This document shows, piece after piece, positions 46,144-55,912 of a stretch of DNA of 64,000 nucleotides. The notes under the pieces are model-generated. The model was not told the DNA's origin and did no database searches. It saw only the letters and a list, made by a program, of their open reading frames with translations. Origin of the DNA: Vibrio sp. PID17_43 (lineage in GTDB: Bacteria > Pseudomonadota > Gammaproteobacteria > Enterobacterales > Vibrionaceae); the NCBI RefSeq assembly GCF_002608565.1, contig NZ_LIXM01000010.1, positions 1 through 64,000 of the forward strand, read 5' to 3'. The position numbers and the translations under genes were made by a program. Position 1 is the first letter of the stretch. Each line of letters opens with the position of its first letter.

Positions 46144-46539
46144 ATGGCTATTTCTTTTGACAATGCACTAGGTATTCACCAACACACGGTGGGTGTACGC
46201 GAGCGCAACGCGGAGGTGATTTCCACCAACATCGCGCAAGCAAACACGCCTGGCTACAAATCAAGAGGTTTAGACTTTGCTAAGGAATTACAGGCGGCAA
46301 GTTCAGGGGCAAGCATCGGTCTTAGCCGAACGGATGGTCGGCACATTCCTGCCACTACTACGTTGACGGGGGATAAACTGTATCGTCTTCCTACTCAACC
46401 AGATACAGGCGATGGCAATACAGTTGATTTGGATTTAGAGCGTAACTTGTTTATGCAAAACCAAATTAGACACCAAGCCTCGCTAGACTTTCTAGGCGGC
46501 AAATTCAAGAACTTAACCAAAGCAATCAAAGGGCAATAA
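46144..46539 (+). CDS. flgB: Flagellar proximal rod protein FlgB
   Basis: 131 aa. It belongs to the rod/hook family, with the NIAQANTPGYKSRGLDF motif near the N-terminus, and forms the proximal rod with FlgC and FlgF. A C-terminal helix (RHQASLDFLGGKFKNLTKAI) is typical of FlgB. It is the first gene of flgBCDE under a sigma-54 promoter and is followed by flgC after 5 bases. Confidence 0.96.
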   Translation: MAISFDNALGIHQHTVGVRERNAEVISTNIAQANTPGYKSRGLDFAKELQAASSGASIGLSRTDGRHIPATTTLTGDKLYRLPTQPDTGDGNTVDLDLERNLFMQNQIRHQASLDFLGGKFKNLTKAIKGQ

Positions 46540-46544
46540 TTTAG

Positions 46545-46958
46545 ATGAGCTTATTTAACGTTTTTAATGTGACAGGTTCTGCAATGAGCGCTGAGTCTGT
46601 TCGTCTGAATACTACCTCGAGCAACTTGGCCAACGCCGACAGTGTCAGCAGCTCTGCGAAAGACACTTACAAGGCGCGTCATGCTGTGTTTGGTGCTGAG
46701 TTAAGTAATGCCATGCGTGGCGGTGATACGGTGCCGGTGAAAGTTCTGGGTATTGTAGAAAGCGATAAACCGCTGAATGCGGAGTACAACCCTGATCATC
46801 CCCTTGCAAACGAAGAAGGCTACATCTACAAGCCAAACGTGAATGTAATGGAAGAAATGGCAAATATGATTTCAGCTTCTCGCGCTTACCAAACCAATGT
46901 GCAAGTGGCTGATTCTAGTAAACAGATGCTGCTGCGTACGCTGCAGATGGGTCAATAG
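46545..46958 (+). CDS. flgC: Flagellar proximal rod protein FlgC
   Basis: 137 aa. The N-terminal NTTSSNLANADSVSS and the C-terminal NVNVMEEMANMISASRAYQ are the paired helices of the FlgC family. It forms the proximal rod with FlgB. The spacing to flgB and flgD (5 and 16 bases) shows one operon. Confidence 0.96.
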   Translation: MSLFNVFNVTGSAMSAESVRLNTTSSNLANADSVSSSAKDTYKARHAVFGAELSNAMRGGDTVPVKVLGIVESDKPLNAEYNPDHPLANEEGYIYKPNVNVMEEMANMISASRAYQTNVQVADSSKQMLLRTLQMGQ

Positions 46959-46974
46959 GGTAAGGGGGTAGCGT

Positions 46975-47682
46975 ATGGCCGGAATTAATAACATTGGTCA
47001 AAGCGGCTTGTCCTACATCGACCAGCTTAAAAGCCTACAAGAGAACAAAAAAGCCAACGAGAGCACAGGTAAGCAGGACCTGAAACAGGAAGACTTCCTA
47101 TCTTTGCTCACTAAGCAATTGTCTCAGCAGGATCCTTTTAAGCCGGTAGGTAATGACCAGATGATTGCGCAAATGGCGTCATTTGCGACCGTAGATGGTA
47201 TCGGCAAGATGAACTCTCAGTTTGAGAGCTTAAACTCGTCAATGACGTCAAACCAAGCATTGCAGGCTTCCTCTTTGGTTGGTCGTGACGTTTTGGTCCC
47301 AGGTGCGGCGGGTGTGAAGCAAGACAATGCGAGCATGGCGGCAATGGTGAAGCTTACACAGCCACTCGATAACCTATTTGTTCGAGTGGAAAACGAAGCT
47401 GGCCAACTGGTGCGTACTTTTGAGGTAGGTGCGAAACCAGCCGGTGACACTCGTGTGCTTTGGGACGGTAATGATGAAAACGGAAATCCATTACCTGCTG
47501 GCAAATACAATGTGAAAGCGTCTGGCTTGGTCGAAGGGACATCGCAAGAGTTTCCAGTATCGACTTATGCGAACGTGAATAGTGTGTTGCTAGGTAAGGG
47601 CGACGGAAACGTATTACTCAATCTGGCAGGCTTTGAATCGCCAGTTCGACTTGCAGAAGTGTTGGAAGTCGGCAAAGCGTAA
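46975..47682 (+). CDS. flgD: Hook-capping protein FlgD
   Basis: 235 aa. It caps the growing hook. The N-terminus carries the conserved QEDFLSLLTKQLSQQDPFKP, and the C-terminal half has the FlgD Ig-like domain with VLWDGNDENGNPLPAGKYN. It lies in the flgBCDE operon, 31 bases before flgE. Confidence 0.96.
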   Translation: MAGINNIGQSGLSYIDQLKSLQENKKANESTGKQDLKQEDFLSLLTKQLSQQDPFKPVGNDQMIAQMASFATVDGIGKMNSQFESLNSSMTSNQALQASSLVGRDVLVPGAAGVKQDNASMAAMVKLTQPLDNLFVRVENEAGQLVRTFEVGAKPAGDTRVLWDGNDENGNPLPAGKYNVKASGLVEGTSQEFPVSTYANVNSVLLGKGDGNVLLNLAGFESPVRLAEVLEVGKA

Positions 47683-47713
47683 TCAATAGCATGTTAGATT
47701 AGGAGATTTTGGA

Positions 47714-49027
47714 ATGTCATATGTATCTTTAAGCGGTCTGTCCTCCGCTCAACTGGATTTGAACACCACAAGTAATAACATTGCGAACGCCAACACCTAC
47801 GGCTTTAAAGAGTCTCGTGCGGAGTTCAGCGATGTGTATTCAAATTCTTTATTCACTAACGCAAAGACCACACCGGGTGGTGGTGCGCAAGCAAATCAAG
47901 TGGCGCAGCAGTTTCACGAAGGTTCAAGCATTTATACCAACAACCCAATGGATTTACGTGTAGCGGGCTCTGGCTTCTTTGCGGTGGCAAAAGAACGCAT
48001 GGTGCCACAACAGAATGAATTGACCCGTAATGGTGCCTTTCATTTGAACAAAGATAACTACATGGTAACGGCCAACGATGAGTTTTTGCTTGGTTACGAA
48101 GTGAATAAAGACACAGGTGACGTTCTCTCTTATGAGCCTCAACCACTCAAAATTCCTGCTGAATTTGGTAAGCCAAAGCAGACAGCAAATATTGAAGTGG
48201 GCGTGAACTTGCCGGCAAATGGTGATTTGAAAGATCCAACCCAATTCGATTTTTCAAATCCAGAGACCTATAACCGTTCTACGTCTTCAACGATTTATGA
48301 CTCGATGGGTCAATCTTACAAGTTAACGACCTACTACTTGAAAGATCAAACCCAGCCGAACACGTGGCAAACCTACTATACCGTAACAGACAAAGCAGGT
48401 GAGAAACCGCTAAACGTTGCTAATGGTGATGCTGCAACGCAGACGGGACACATTGGCCACACAATGAAGTTCAACAACGATGGTACGTTGGCAAGCTTGA
48501 ACAATGGTCAGCCAATCACTTCTGTTGCACTGGGTGACCCAGCAACAAATGGCAGTCCGGTGGATCTAAATGGTGCCGATCCAGCACAGACGCTTAACTT
48601 CGGTCTAAATTCAGCGACTCAGTTTGCCGCGCCGTTTGAGCTAACCAAGTTTGATGAAGACGGTGCAACCACGGGCTTCTTAACAAAGATCGATTTTGAT
48701 GAGTACGGTAGCGTATTGGGTACTTACTCAAACGGTGAAAACGTGACATTGGGGCGAGTGGCATTAGTACGAGTTCCTAACGAACAAGGCCTAGATAAGA
48801 AAGGCGGCACTCAATGGGATTCAACTCAGTTTTCTGGTGACAAGATCTGGGGTGAGTCAAACAAAGGCTCTTTTGGCACGATCAACAACGGTACGCTGGA
48901 ACAGTCAAACATTGATATGACTCAGGAGTTGGTGGATCTGATTTCTGCTCAACGCAACTTCCAAGCAAACTCACGTGCGCTAGAAGTACACAACCAACTG
49001 CAACAAAATATCCTGCAGATTCGCTAG
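47714..49027 (+). CDS. flgE: Flagellar hook protein FlgE
   Basis: 437 aa. The major hook subunit. The N-terminal NTTSNNIANANTYGFKES and C-terminal VDLISAQRNFQANSRALEV are the coiled-coil domains that build the tube. Between them lie the hook surface domains. An AGGAG site precedes the ATG. It ends the first rod-hook operon; a weak terminator-like hairpin follows. Confidence 0.96.
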   Translation: MSYVSLSGLSSAQLDLNTTSNNIANANTYGFKESRAEFSDVYSNSLFTNAKTTPGGGAQANQVAQQFHEGSSIYTNNPMDLRVAGSGFFAVAKERMVPQQNELTRNGAFHLNKDNYMVTANDEFLLGYEVNKDTGDVLSYEPQPLKIPAEFGKPKQTANIEVGVNLPANGDLKDPTQFDFSNPETYNRSTSSTIYDSMGQSYKLTTYYLKDQTQPNTWQTYYTVTDKAGEKPLNVANGDAATQTGHIGHTMKFNNDGTLASLNNGQPITSVALGDPATNGSPVDLNGADPAQTLNFGLNSATQFAAPFELTKFDEDGATTGFLTKIDFDEYGSVLGTYSNGENVTLGRVALVRVPNEQGLDKKGGTQWDSTQFSGDKIWGESNKGSFGTINNGTLEQSNIDMTQELVDLISAQRNFQANSRALEVHNQLQQNILQIR

Positions 49028-49108
49028 ACCGATAGTTCGATAATCTGTTTCATCCAACGCTGCGTGCACTTGCCGCTTCGTTTGATAATAGTATGACATT
49101 CATCTAAT

Positions 49109-49148
49109 GCTCAACCGGAACACACCTCAGTTCAGGTTGAGCTTGTTT
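49109..49148 (+). terminator. Possible terminator after flgE
   Basis: An 8-bp stem GCTCAACC/GGTTGAGC with an 18-base loop is followed by TTGTTTTG. The loop is long and the T run interrupted, so termination may be partial. Confidence 0.5.
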
Positions 49149-49281
49149 TGATCTCCTGTTTGCCGCTGTTGCCGCTCGGTGGTTAAAAACTTGCCTCTCC
49201 TTCGGTATATTCATCTTAAATTACTTCCGATAATCCGCGCATTTCAACTCAATTCTCTGATTAATAGAGACATTTTAATAT

Positions 49282-49298
49282 TGGCATAGCTTTTGCTG
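49282..49298 (+). promoter_or_regulatory. Sigma-54 promoter of flgFGHIJ
   Basis: TTGGCATAGCTTTTGCT has GG (49283-49284) and GC (49295-49296) at the required interval, 38 bases before flgF. Confidence 0.85.
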
Positions 49299-49334
49299 TT
49301 TACTCCATGGTACAGAGAATTTTTGGAGTAATTT

Positions 49335-50084
49335 ATGGATCGCGCACTGTTTCTCGCAATGAGTGGCGCCAAGCAAAATATGCAGGCCCTGCAATTGCGT
49401 GCCAACAACCTGGCAAACGTAAGTACGACTGGCTTTCGTGCTGATTTAGCTCAAGCTCGTTCTATGCAAGCTTATGGTGAAGGTCACCCTTCGCGTGTAT
49501 TCAGTATGACAGAACGTCCTGGGCATAACTTTGCTCAAGGCAGTGTGATTACGACAGGCCGCGATCTCGATATTACCGTTGAAGGCAGTGGTTGGATCTC
49601 TGTTATGGATCACACCGGTAAAGAAGGTTTGACGCGTAACGGTAATCTAAAAGTGGATCAAAACGGTTTACTGACTAACGCAAGTGGTCACGTGGTGCTT
49701 GGTGAAAACAACGCACCGATTACCTTACCTGTTCCTGTCTCAAAAATTGAAATCGGTCGTGATGGCACTATCTCTGTACTGCCTCAAGGTGCGCCGGCTG
49801 AAGAATTAGCCGTGGTTGATCGTATTAAGCTTGTACGTACAGACGATCAAAGTTTGTTTAAAGATACCAATGGCTTATTTCGCCACAAAACTCCAAATCA
49901 GCCTTACGAAGCAGATGGAACCATCAGCATCCAAACTGGTGCAATTGAAGGTAGTAACGTCAACGCCGTAGGTGAAATGACCGCACTGATTGATCTACAG
50001 CGTCAGTTTGAAATGCAGGTCAAAATGATGAGCACCGCTGAAGAGATGGATAAATCTTCAGATTCATTGCTTCGTATGAGTTAA
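49335..50084 (+). CDS. flgF: Flagellar proximal rod protein FlgF
   Basis: 249 aa. A rod protein of the FlgE/F/G family. The N-terminal LQLRANNLANVSTTGFRADL and C-terminal GEMTALIDLQRQFEMQVKMM helices are present. It is the first gene of the second rod operon under its own sigma-54 promoter and is followed by flgG after 18 bases. Confidence 0.96.
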   Translation: MDRALFLAMSGAKQNMQALQLRANNLANVSTTGFRADLAQARSMQAYGEGHPSRVFSMTERPGHNFAQGSVITTGRDLDITVEGSGWISVMDHTGKEGLTRNGNLKVDQNGLLTNASGHVVLGENNAPITLPVPVSKIEIGRDGTISVLPQGAPAEELAVVDRIKLVRTDDQSLFKDTNGLFRHKTPNQPYEADGTISIQTGAIEGSNVNAVGEMTALIDLQRQFEMQVKMMSTAEEMDKSSDSLLRMS

Positions 50085-50102
50085 CAGAGTTAGAGGTTCA
50101 CA

Positions 50103-50891
50103 ATGCATCCAGCACTATGGGTAAGTAAAACGGGTCTAGACGCTCAGCAGACCAATATCGCAACGATTTCGAACAACTTGGCGAACGCTTCAACCGTGGG
50201 CTACAAAAAGAGCCGTGCAGTATTCGAAGATTTGTTTTACCAAAACATCAACCAACCAGGTGGTCAGTCATCTCAAAATACAGAGCTTCCAAGTGGCTTA
50301 ATGCTGGGGGCGGGTTCTAAAGTCGTGGCAACGCAAAAGGTGCACACCCACGGTAACGCGCAAACCACGACCAACGCATTAGATATGATGGTGGAAGGCG
50401 ATGGCTTCTTCCAAGTCACGATGCCTGACGGCAATATCGGTTACACCCGTAATGGTCAATTCACGTTAAATGGTGAAGGTACACTGGTGACCTCTGGTTC
50501 TGGCTACCCGGTAGAACCAGAAATTGTCATTCCTGAAGACGCGATTTCTATCACTGTTGGTACCGATGGTGAAGTGTCGGTGCGAGTACGAGGCCAGCAA
50601 GACAATCAGGTTGTTGGACAGTTGACGATTACGGATTTTGTTAACCCAGGCGGCTTAGAGCCAATTGGTCAAAACCTTTACTTACCAACAGGCGCAAGTG
50701 GTGACCCACAAGAAGGTGTCCCTGGTCTCGATGGTTTGGGTGAGATCCGTCAGTCGATGTTGGAAGCATCCAACGTGAATGTGACTGAAGAGCTGGTCAA
50801 CATGATTGAAGCGCAGCGCGTGTATGAAATGAACTCAAAAGTGATCTCATCGGTTGATAAGATGATGAGCTTTGTGAATCAGCAGTTGTGA
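50103..50891 (+). CDS. flgG: Flagellar distal rod protein FlgG
   Basis: 262 aa. The distal rod subunit. It has NIATISNNLANASTVGYKKS and, just after, the FlgG-specific FEDLFYQNINQPGGQSSQN segment that sets rod stiffness. The C-terminal EELVNMIEAQRVYEMNSKVI helix is complete. It lies between flgF and flgH. Confidence 0.97.
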   Translation: MHPALWVSKTGLDAQQTNIATISNNLANASTVGYKKSRAVFEDLFYQNINQPGGQSSQNTELPSGLMLGAGSKVVATQKVHTHGNAQTTTNALDMMVEGDGFFQVTMPDGNIGYTRNGQFTLNGEGTLVTSGSGYPVEPEIVIPEDAISITVGTDGEVSVRVRGQQDNQVVGQLTITDFVNPGGLEPIGQNLYLPTGASGDPQEGVPGLDGLGEIRQSMLEASNVNVTEELVNMIEAQRVYEMNSKVISSVDKMMSFVNQQL

Positions 50892-50918
50892 TAACTAGGA
50901 CGAATAATTAAGGAGCCA

Positions 50919-51701
50919 ATGATGAAACGTATTTGTCTACTTGCACTTATCGCCACGATGTCTGGTTGCACAATGCTCGACCCCATCGAGACGGTTGAAG
51001 TGACGCAAACGACCACCGTTGTGGATGCGGTTGAAGGTGATAAATCGCAAGAAGAGAGTAGCGGCATCATTGACACTTTACGTGGCAGAACGGATCCGGT
51101 CGCTGGCGATCCTGCGTGGGCACCGATTCACCCTAAACAGAAGCCAGAGCATTACGCTGCGGCAACAGGTTCATTGTTCAGCGCTGAGCACATTACCGAT
51201 CTTTATGATGACTCTAAGCCACGTGGTATCGGTGACATCATTACTGTAACGCTAGATGAAACCACACGTGCGACTAAGAGCGCGAACGCGGACTTATCGA
51301 AAACCAACGATGCAACGATGGAACCTCTGTCTGTCGGTGGTCAAGAGCTGCAAATTGGCGGCAAATACAACTTCTCGTACGAACTAAACAACACCAACAC
51401 CTTCGTCGGTGACTCTTCTGCTAAGCAAAGCAACAGCATTAGCGGTTACATCACGGTGGAAGTGATTGAAGTGCTGGCAAACGGTAACCTTGTGATCCGT
51501 GGTGAGAAATGGATGACGTTAAATACTGGCGATGAGTACATTCGTTTGAGCGGTACAATTCGTCCTGATGATATCAACTTCGACAATACGATTGCGTCAA
51601 ACCGTGTATCTAACGCAAGAATTCAATACTCAGGCACAGGCCTAGCACAAGATATGCAAGAGCCGGGCTTCTTGGCACGATTCTTTAATGTCGCTTTGTA
51701 A
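50919..51701 (+). CDS. flgH: Flagellar L-ring lipoprotein FlgH
   Basis: 260 aa. It forms the outer-membrane L ring. The signal peptide ends in MSGC, giving a lipidated cysteine near residue 17. Conserved parts are [40 protein letters not shown] and RPDDI. Two ATG codons are adjacent at the start after an AGGAG site. Lipidation needs Lnt, and insertion needs LolB, both encoded in this window. Confidence 0.96.
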   Translation: MMKRICLLALIATMSGCTMLDPIETVEVTQTTTVVDAVEGDKSQEESSGIIDTLRGRTDPVAGDPAWAPIHPKQKPEHYAAATGSLFSAEHITDLYDDSKPRGIGDIITVTLDETTRATKSANADLSKTNDATMEPLSVGGQELQIGGKYNFSYELNNTNTFVGDSSAKQSNSISGYITVEVIEVLANGNLVIRGEKWMTLNTGDEYIRLSGTIRPDDINFDNTIASNRVSNARIQYSGTGLAQDMQEPGFLARFFNVAL

Positions 51702-51746
51702 GACGCCGCAAATGACGGCAAATTGACGGCAAGAGATTAAGTAAGC

Positions 51747-52838
51747 ATGAAAAGAATCTTATTAGCACTGCTGAGCGTTTCACTGTTTGCAACCTCAGCC
51801 CAAGCTGCACGTATCAAAGACGTCGCGCAAGTGGCAGGTGTGCGTAGCAACCAACTTGTGGGTTACGGTTTGGTCTCAGGCTTACCCGGTACTGGGGAAT
51901 CTAACCCGTTTACAGAGCAAAGTTTTGCGGCCATGCTGCAAAACTTCGGCATTCAAATGCCGCCAGGTACCAAGCCAAAAATTAAAAACGTTGCCGCTGT
52001 CATGGTAACGGCAGAGCTTCCTCCATTTTCAAAGCCGGGTCAGCAAGTTGATGTGACCGTTTCTTCTATCGGCAGTGCGAAAAGCCTACGTGGCGGTACA
52101 TTACTACAAACGTTTTTGAAAGGTCTTGATGGACAAGTTTACGCGGTTGCACAAGGTAACTTGGTGGTAAGCGGATTCAGTGCTGAGGGCGCGGACGGTT
52201 CAAAGATTGTCGGTAACAATCCAACAGTAGGCCTTATCTCTAGTGGTGCAATGGTCGAGCGCGAGATACCAAGCCCATTTGGCCGTGGCGATTACATCAC
52301 CTTTAACCTACTTGAATCAGACTTTACTACAGCGCAGCGCATGGCTGATGCAGTGAACAGTTTCCTTGGCCCGCAAATGGCGAGTGCCGTCGATGCCACA
52401 TCGGTCCGCGTGCGTGCACCACGCGATGTAAGCCAACGAGTCGCATTCTTGTCAGCCATCGAAAACTTAGAGTTCGACCCGGCTGATGGCGCGGCGAAGA
52501 TCATAGTGAACTCTCGTACGGGTACTATCGTTGTTGGCAAGCATGTTCGTCTTAAGCCTGCGGCAGTGACGCACGGTGGTATGACGGTAGCGATTAAAGA
52601 AAGCTTTAATGTGAGCCAACCAAACGGCTTCTCGGGCGGTCAAACGGTGGTTGTGCCAGACTCTGATATCGAAGTGAACGAAGAGAAAGGCAAAATGTTT
52701 AAGTTCGAACCAGGCTTGACGCTTGATGATCTGGTTCGCGCAGTCAATGAAGTAGGCGCTGCACCTTCTGACTTAATGGCCATTCTACAAGCATTGAAAC
52801 AAGCTGGCGCTATTGAAGGCCAGCTGATCATCATCTAA
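51747..52838 (+). CDS. flgI: Flagellar P-ring protein FlgI
   Basis: 363 aa. It forms the periplasmic P ring with the help of FlgA. A cleavable signal peptide ends in [12 protein letters not shown]. Highly conserved stretches include [27 protein letters not shown]-like [28 protein letters not shown] and the C-terminal [19 protein letters not shown]. It lies 45 bases after flgH. Confidence 0.97.
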   Translation: MKRILLALLSVSLFATSAQAARIKDVAQVAGVRSNQLVGYGLVSGLPGTGESNPFTEQSFAAMLQNFGIQMPPGTKPKIKNVAAVMVTAELPPFSKPGQQVDVTVSSIGSAKSLRGGTLLQTFLKGLDGQVYAVAQGNLVVSGFSAEGADGSKIVGNNPTVGLISSGAMVEREIPSPFGRGDYITFNLLESDFTTAQRMADAVNSFLGPQMASAVDATSVRVRAPRDVSQRVAFLSAIENLEFDPADGAAKIIVNSRTGTIVVGKHVRLKPAAVTHGGMTVAIKESFNVSQPNGFSGGQTVVVPDSDIEVNEEKGKMFKFEPGLTLDDLVRAVNEVGAAPSDLMAILQALKQAGAIEGQLIII

Positions 52839-52856
52839 TCGATTAGGAGGTGAACG

Positions 52857-53804
52857 GTGGTAAACAATCCTAACGATATCGGCTTTATTCATGACATCAG
52901 CTCGCTAGATTCACTGCGTCAAAAGGCAGTAAAAGAAGGCAAAGAGGGTGAACAAGAAGCGCTGCGCGCTGCGGCTCGTCAGTTTGAATCTATCTTTACT
53001 TCGATGATGCTAAAATCGATGCGCGAAGCCAATGAAGGCTTCGAATCAAATTTCATGAACAGTCAAAATGAAAAGTTTTATCGTCAAATGCTGGATGAGC
53101 AGATGGCCAGTGAGTTGAGTGCGTCTGGTTCAATGGGCTTGGCTGACATGATTGTTCAGCAGTTGACGGTTGGTCAGAGCAACGACAAGAGTGAAACGGC
53201 AATGCGCGATGCGGTAAACAATGCGGTGGAATACCGTCGTGTGGATCCGAAGAAAGCGCGTGAAATTGAACAACGCTTGATCGAATCCGGTCAACTGTCT
53301 CGCTCTGGGTTAGACATTGCGCGCCCGGAGTCAGAACCATCTCGTTTTGATACACCTGAATCTTTCGTTAATTCGATGAAGCCATACGCAGATCGTGCGG
53401 CAAAAGCATTAGGTGTTGAGCCTTCATTATTGCTTGCTCAAGCCGCTCTAGAAACGGGTTGGGGACAAAAGGTGGTGCAAAACGCACGTGGCAGCAGTAA
53501 CAACCTGTTCAACATCAAAGCGGATCGTAGTTGGCAGGGTGACAAAGTTACCACCCAGACACTGGAGTTTCATGATAATACCCCAGTGAAAGAGACTGCG
53601 GCCTTTCGCGCTTACTCTAGCTACCAAGACAGCTTTAATGATTATGTCCGTTTTTTGAGTGATAATCCTCGTTACGAGACCGCACTTCAGCAAGGTGGTG
53701 GCTCTGAAGCATTTATTCGTGGCATACATAACGCAGGTTACGCAACGGACCCTAACTACGCGGACAAAGTTCTGCAAGTGAAGAAAAAAATCGAAAGCAT
53801 GTAA
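52857..53804 (+). CDS. flgJ: FlgJ, rod cap with peptidoglycan hydrolase domain
   Basis: 315 aa. The N-terminal rod-binding domain (ARQFESIFTSMMLKSMREAN) caps the growing rod. The C-terminal glucosaminidase-type domain from about residue 170 (ALGVEPSLLLAQAALETGWG, NNLFNIKAD, FRAYSSYQDSFNDYVRFL) cuts peptidoglycan to let the rod through, with the catalytic Glu in LETGWG. Translation probably starts at GTG 52857, because a strong AGGAGGTGAAC site lies just upstream and no ATG fits. Confidence 0.95.
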   Translation: MVNNPNDIGFIHDISSLDSLRQKAVKEGKEGEQEALRAAARQFESIFTSMMLKSMREANEGFESNFMNSQNEKFYRQMLDEQMASELSASGSMGLADMIVQQLTVGQSNDKSETAMRDAVNNAVEYRRVDPKKAREIEQRLIESGQLSRSGLDIARPESEPSRFDTPESFVNSMKPYADRAAKALGVEPSLLLAQAALETGWGQKVVQNARGSSNNLFNIKADRSWQGDKVTTQTLEFHDNTPVKETAAFRAYSSYQDSFNDYVRFLSDNPRYETALQQGGGSEAFIRGIHNAGYATDPNYADKVLQVKKKIESM

Positions 53805-53856
53805 CTCACGTTTTTAACGGCGATATATCTTCGATATTGTCACATTCAATTTCCCT

Positions 53857-53888
53857 AAGGCTTGCCCAATCGCAAGCCTTTCTTTTTA
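53857..53888 (+). terminator. Terminator after flgJ
   Basis: A 9-bp stem AAGGCTTGC/GCAAGCCTT with a 6-base loop is followed by TCTTTTT, 53 bases after flgJ. Confidence 0.85.
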
Positions 53889-53910
53889 GCTGTTGAACCT
53901 CCTATATAAA

Positions 53911-53928
53911 TTGGCACACCTTTTGCTA
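53911..53928 (+). promoter_or_regulatory. Sigma-54 promoter of flgKL
   Basis: TTGGCACACCTTTTGCT has GG (53913-53914) and GC (53925-53926) at the required interval, a near-perfect consensus match, 58 bases before flgK. Confidence 0.88.
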
Positions 53929-53983
53929 ATTTCTAATTAGGTGATCGGTTAATACCGATTTTATTTCGTTTTTGGGGGCATGT

Positions 53984-55900
53984 ATGGCGTCAGATCTTCT
54001 GAATGTAGGTACTCAAAGTGTGCTTACTGCTCAGAGACAGTTAAATACGACTGGTCATAACATTTCTAATGCTAATACAGAAGGTTACAGCCGTCAGTCT
54101 GTCATACAAGGCACCAACGATCCGCGTCAATTTGGTGGTTCTACCTACGGCATGGGCGTGCATGTGGAAAATGTTCGCCGCTCTTGGGATGAGTTTGCCG
54201 TGAAAGAGCTTAACCTCTCCACCACTAACTATGCGAATAAGCTCGACAACGAAAAAAATCTTGATTTGCTTTCAAGCATGTTGTCATCGGTGGCATCGAA
54301 GAAAATCCCAGAGAACCTCAATGAATGGTTTGATGCGGTGAAAACCATGGCGGATACCCCAAATGATATGGGCGCACGTAAAGTCGTATTGGAAAAAGCC
54401 AAGCTACTGAGTGATACCCTAAACGAATTTCATGAGACTGTGCGCCAGCAATCAGATGTGACGAACAAATCGCTGGATATGGGGATTGAGCGCGTGAACC
54501 AACTGGCGGTTGAAATCCGTGATATGCACCGCTTAATGATGCGCACTCCAGGCCCTCACAATGATTTGATGGACCAACACGAAAAATTGGTCAAAGAGCT
54601 TTCCGAATACACCAAAGTAACGGTCACACCGCGCAAAAACTCGGAAGGCTTCAACGTCCATATTGGCAATGGTCATACGCTCGTTTCAGGCACAGAAGCC
54701 AGCCAACTTAAGATGATTGATGGCTCTCCAGATGTACACCAACGTCGCCTTGCGATGGTAGAAGGCGGTGGCATCAAAGCGATCAAAGCGGATGATATTG
54801 ACGGAAAAATTGGCGCGATGTTAAAGATGCGCGACGAGCACATTCCACAAGTGATGGATGAGCTTGGTCGTCTTGCTACAGGACTCTCTAGTGAAATCAA
54901 CCATCTTCAATCGCAGGGTTTGGATCATAACGGCAATGTCGGCGACCCGTTGTTTACCGATGTGAACTCAGAAGAACTGGCTCAATCACGAGTTATTACG
55001 GGCCCCCAATCCACAGCGGATATGGCCGTCTATATCGACAACATTAGTGCGTTGAAGGGCGGTGAATATTCACTGCGCTATGATGGCGACCGCTACAGCG
55101 TGACCAAGCCAAATGGCGAAACCGTGAAAGTTGACGCAAATTCCTCGGGCAATGCTTTTTATCTTGATGGTATGCGGGTGGAAGTGCGTAACGAACCAAA
55201 AGTGGGTGAACAGGTTCTACTGCGCCCAACTCGCAGCAGCGCTGCACAAATGAAAGTTGAGACGACGGATCCAAAAGCGATTGCGGCACAAAGTTATGAA
55301 GCCTCGACGACGTTTGCTCAAGGTCATGCAACATTCGAAATCATCAATGCCGGAGATCTGCGTGAGTTTGAAGTTGTGGTATCCCCAACTGGCGATCAAT
55401 TTGCGGTTACGGATACCCAAGGCAATGTCGTCATGGCACCGCAGCCATATCCACCAACGGGACCAGTATCGATCTCTCTACCGAGTAATCACCCAAGTTA
55501 CAAAAACGGCGCTGAGACGGTATTTGAATTGAGTCTTGGCGCGTTGGCGAATGATAAATTTACTGCGAACTTAGTGCCTTCTGAAGGTGACAACGGCAAC
55601 TTACGTAAGATGCAAAACATTCAGACAGACAAAAAGATGAATGGTAACGAGTCGACGATTCTGAGCGTGTACTTTAACTTGAATACGGACGTAGGATTGA
55701 AAACGTCAACGGCGTCGCGTTTAAGTGATGTCACAAGGTTGGAGAGCGAAGCTGCGCAGGAGCGTGTAGCCTCGATATCAGGGGTAAACCTGGATGAAGA
55801 AGCCGCGAATATGATGAAGTTTCAGCAGGCGTATATGGCGTCTTCACGAGTCATGCAAGCGGCGAATGATACCTTTAACACCATCCTGCAACTGCGCTAG
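53984..55900 (+). CDS. flgK: Hook-filament junction protein FlgK (HAP1)
   Basis: 638 aa. It joins hook to filament; FlgN is its chaperone. The N-terminal LNTTGHNISNANTEGYSRQS and C-terminal GVNLDEEAANMMKFQQAYMA are the conserved polymerisation helices. It is longer than the E. coli protein (about 550 aa) because of extra surface domains in the middle. The start is set at 53984 (MASDLLNVG), preceded by GGGGG; the frame is open four codons upstream from a TTG. Confidence 0.95.
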   Translation: MASDLLNVGTQSVLTAQRQLNTTGHNISNANTEGYSRQSVIQGTNDPRQFGGSTYGMGVHVENVRRSWDEFAVKELNLSTTNYANKLDNEKNLDLLSSMLSSVASKKIPENLNEWFDAVKTMADTPNDMGARKVVLEKAKLLSDTLNEFHETVRQQSDVTNKSLDMGIERVNQLAVEIRDMHRLMMRTPGPHNDLMDQHEKLVKELSEYTKVTVTPRKNSEGFNVHIGNGHTLVSGTEASQLKMIDGSPDVHQRRLAMVEGGGIKAIKADDIDGKIGAMLKMRDEHIPQVMDELGRLATGLSSEINHLQSQGLDHNGNVGDPLFTDVNSEELAQSRVITGPQSTADMAVYIDNISALKGGEYSLRYDGDRYSVTKPNGETVKVDANSSGNAFYLDGMRVEVRNEPKVGEQVLLRPTRSSAAQMKVETTDPKAIAAQSYEASTTFAQGHATFEIINAGDLREFEVVVSPTGDQFAVTDTQGNVVMAPQPYPPTGPVSISLPSNHPSYKNGAETVFELSLGALANDKFTANLVPSEGDNGNLRKMQNIQTDKKMNGNESTILSVYFNLNTDVGLKTSTASRLSDVTRLESEAAQERVASISGVNLDEEAANMMKFQQAYMASSRVMQAANDTFNTILQLR

Positions 55901-55912
55901 AGGAGGCCGTAG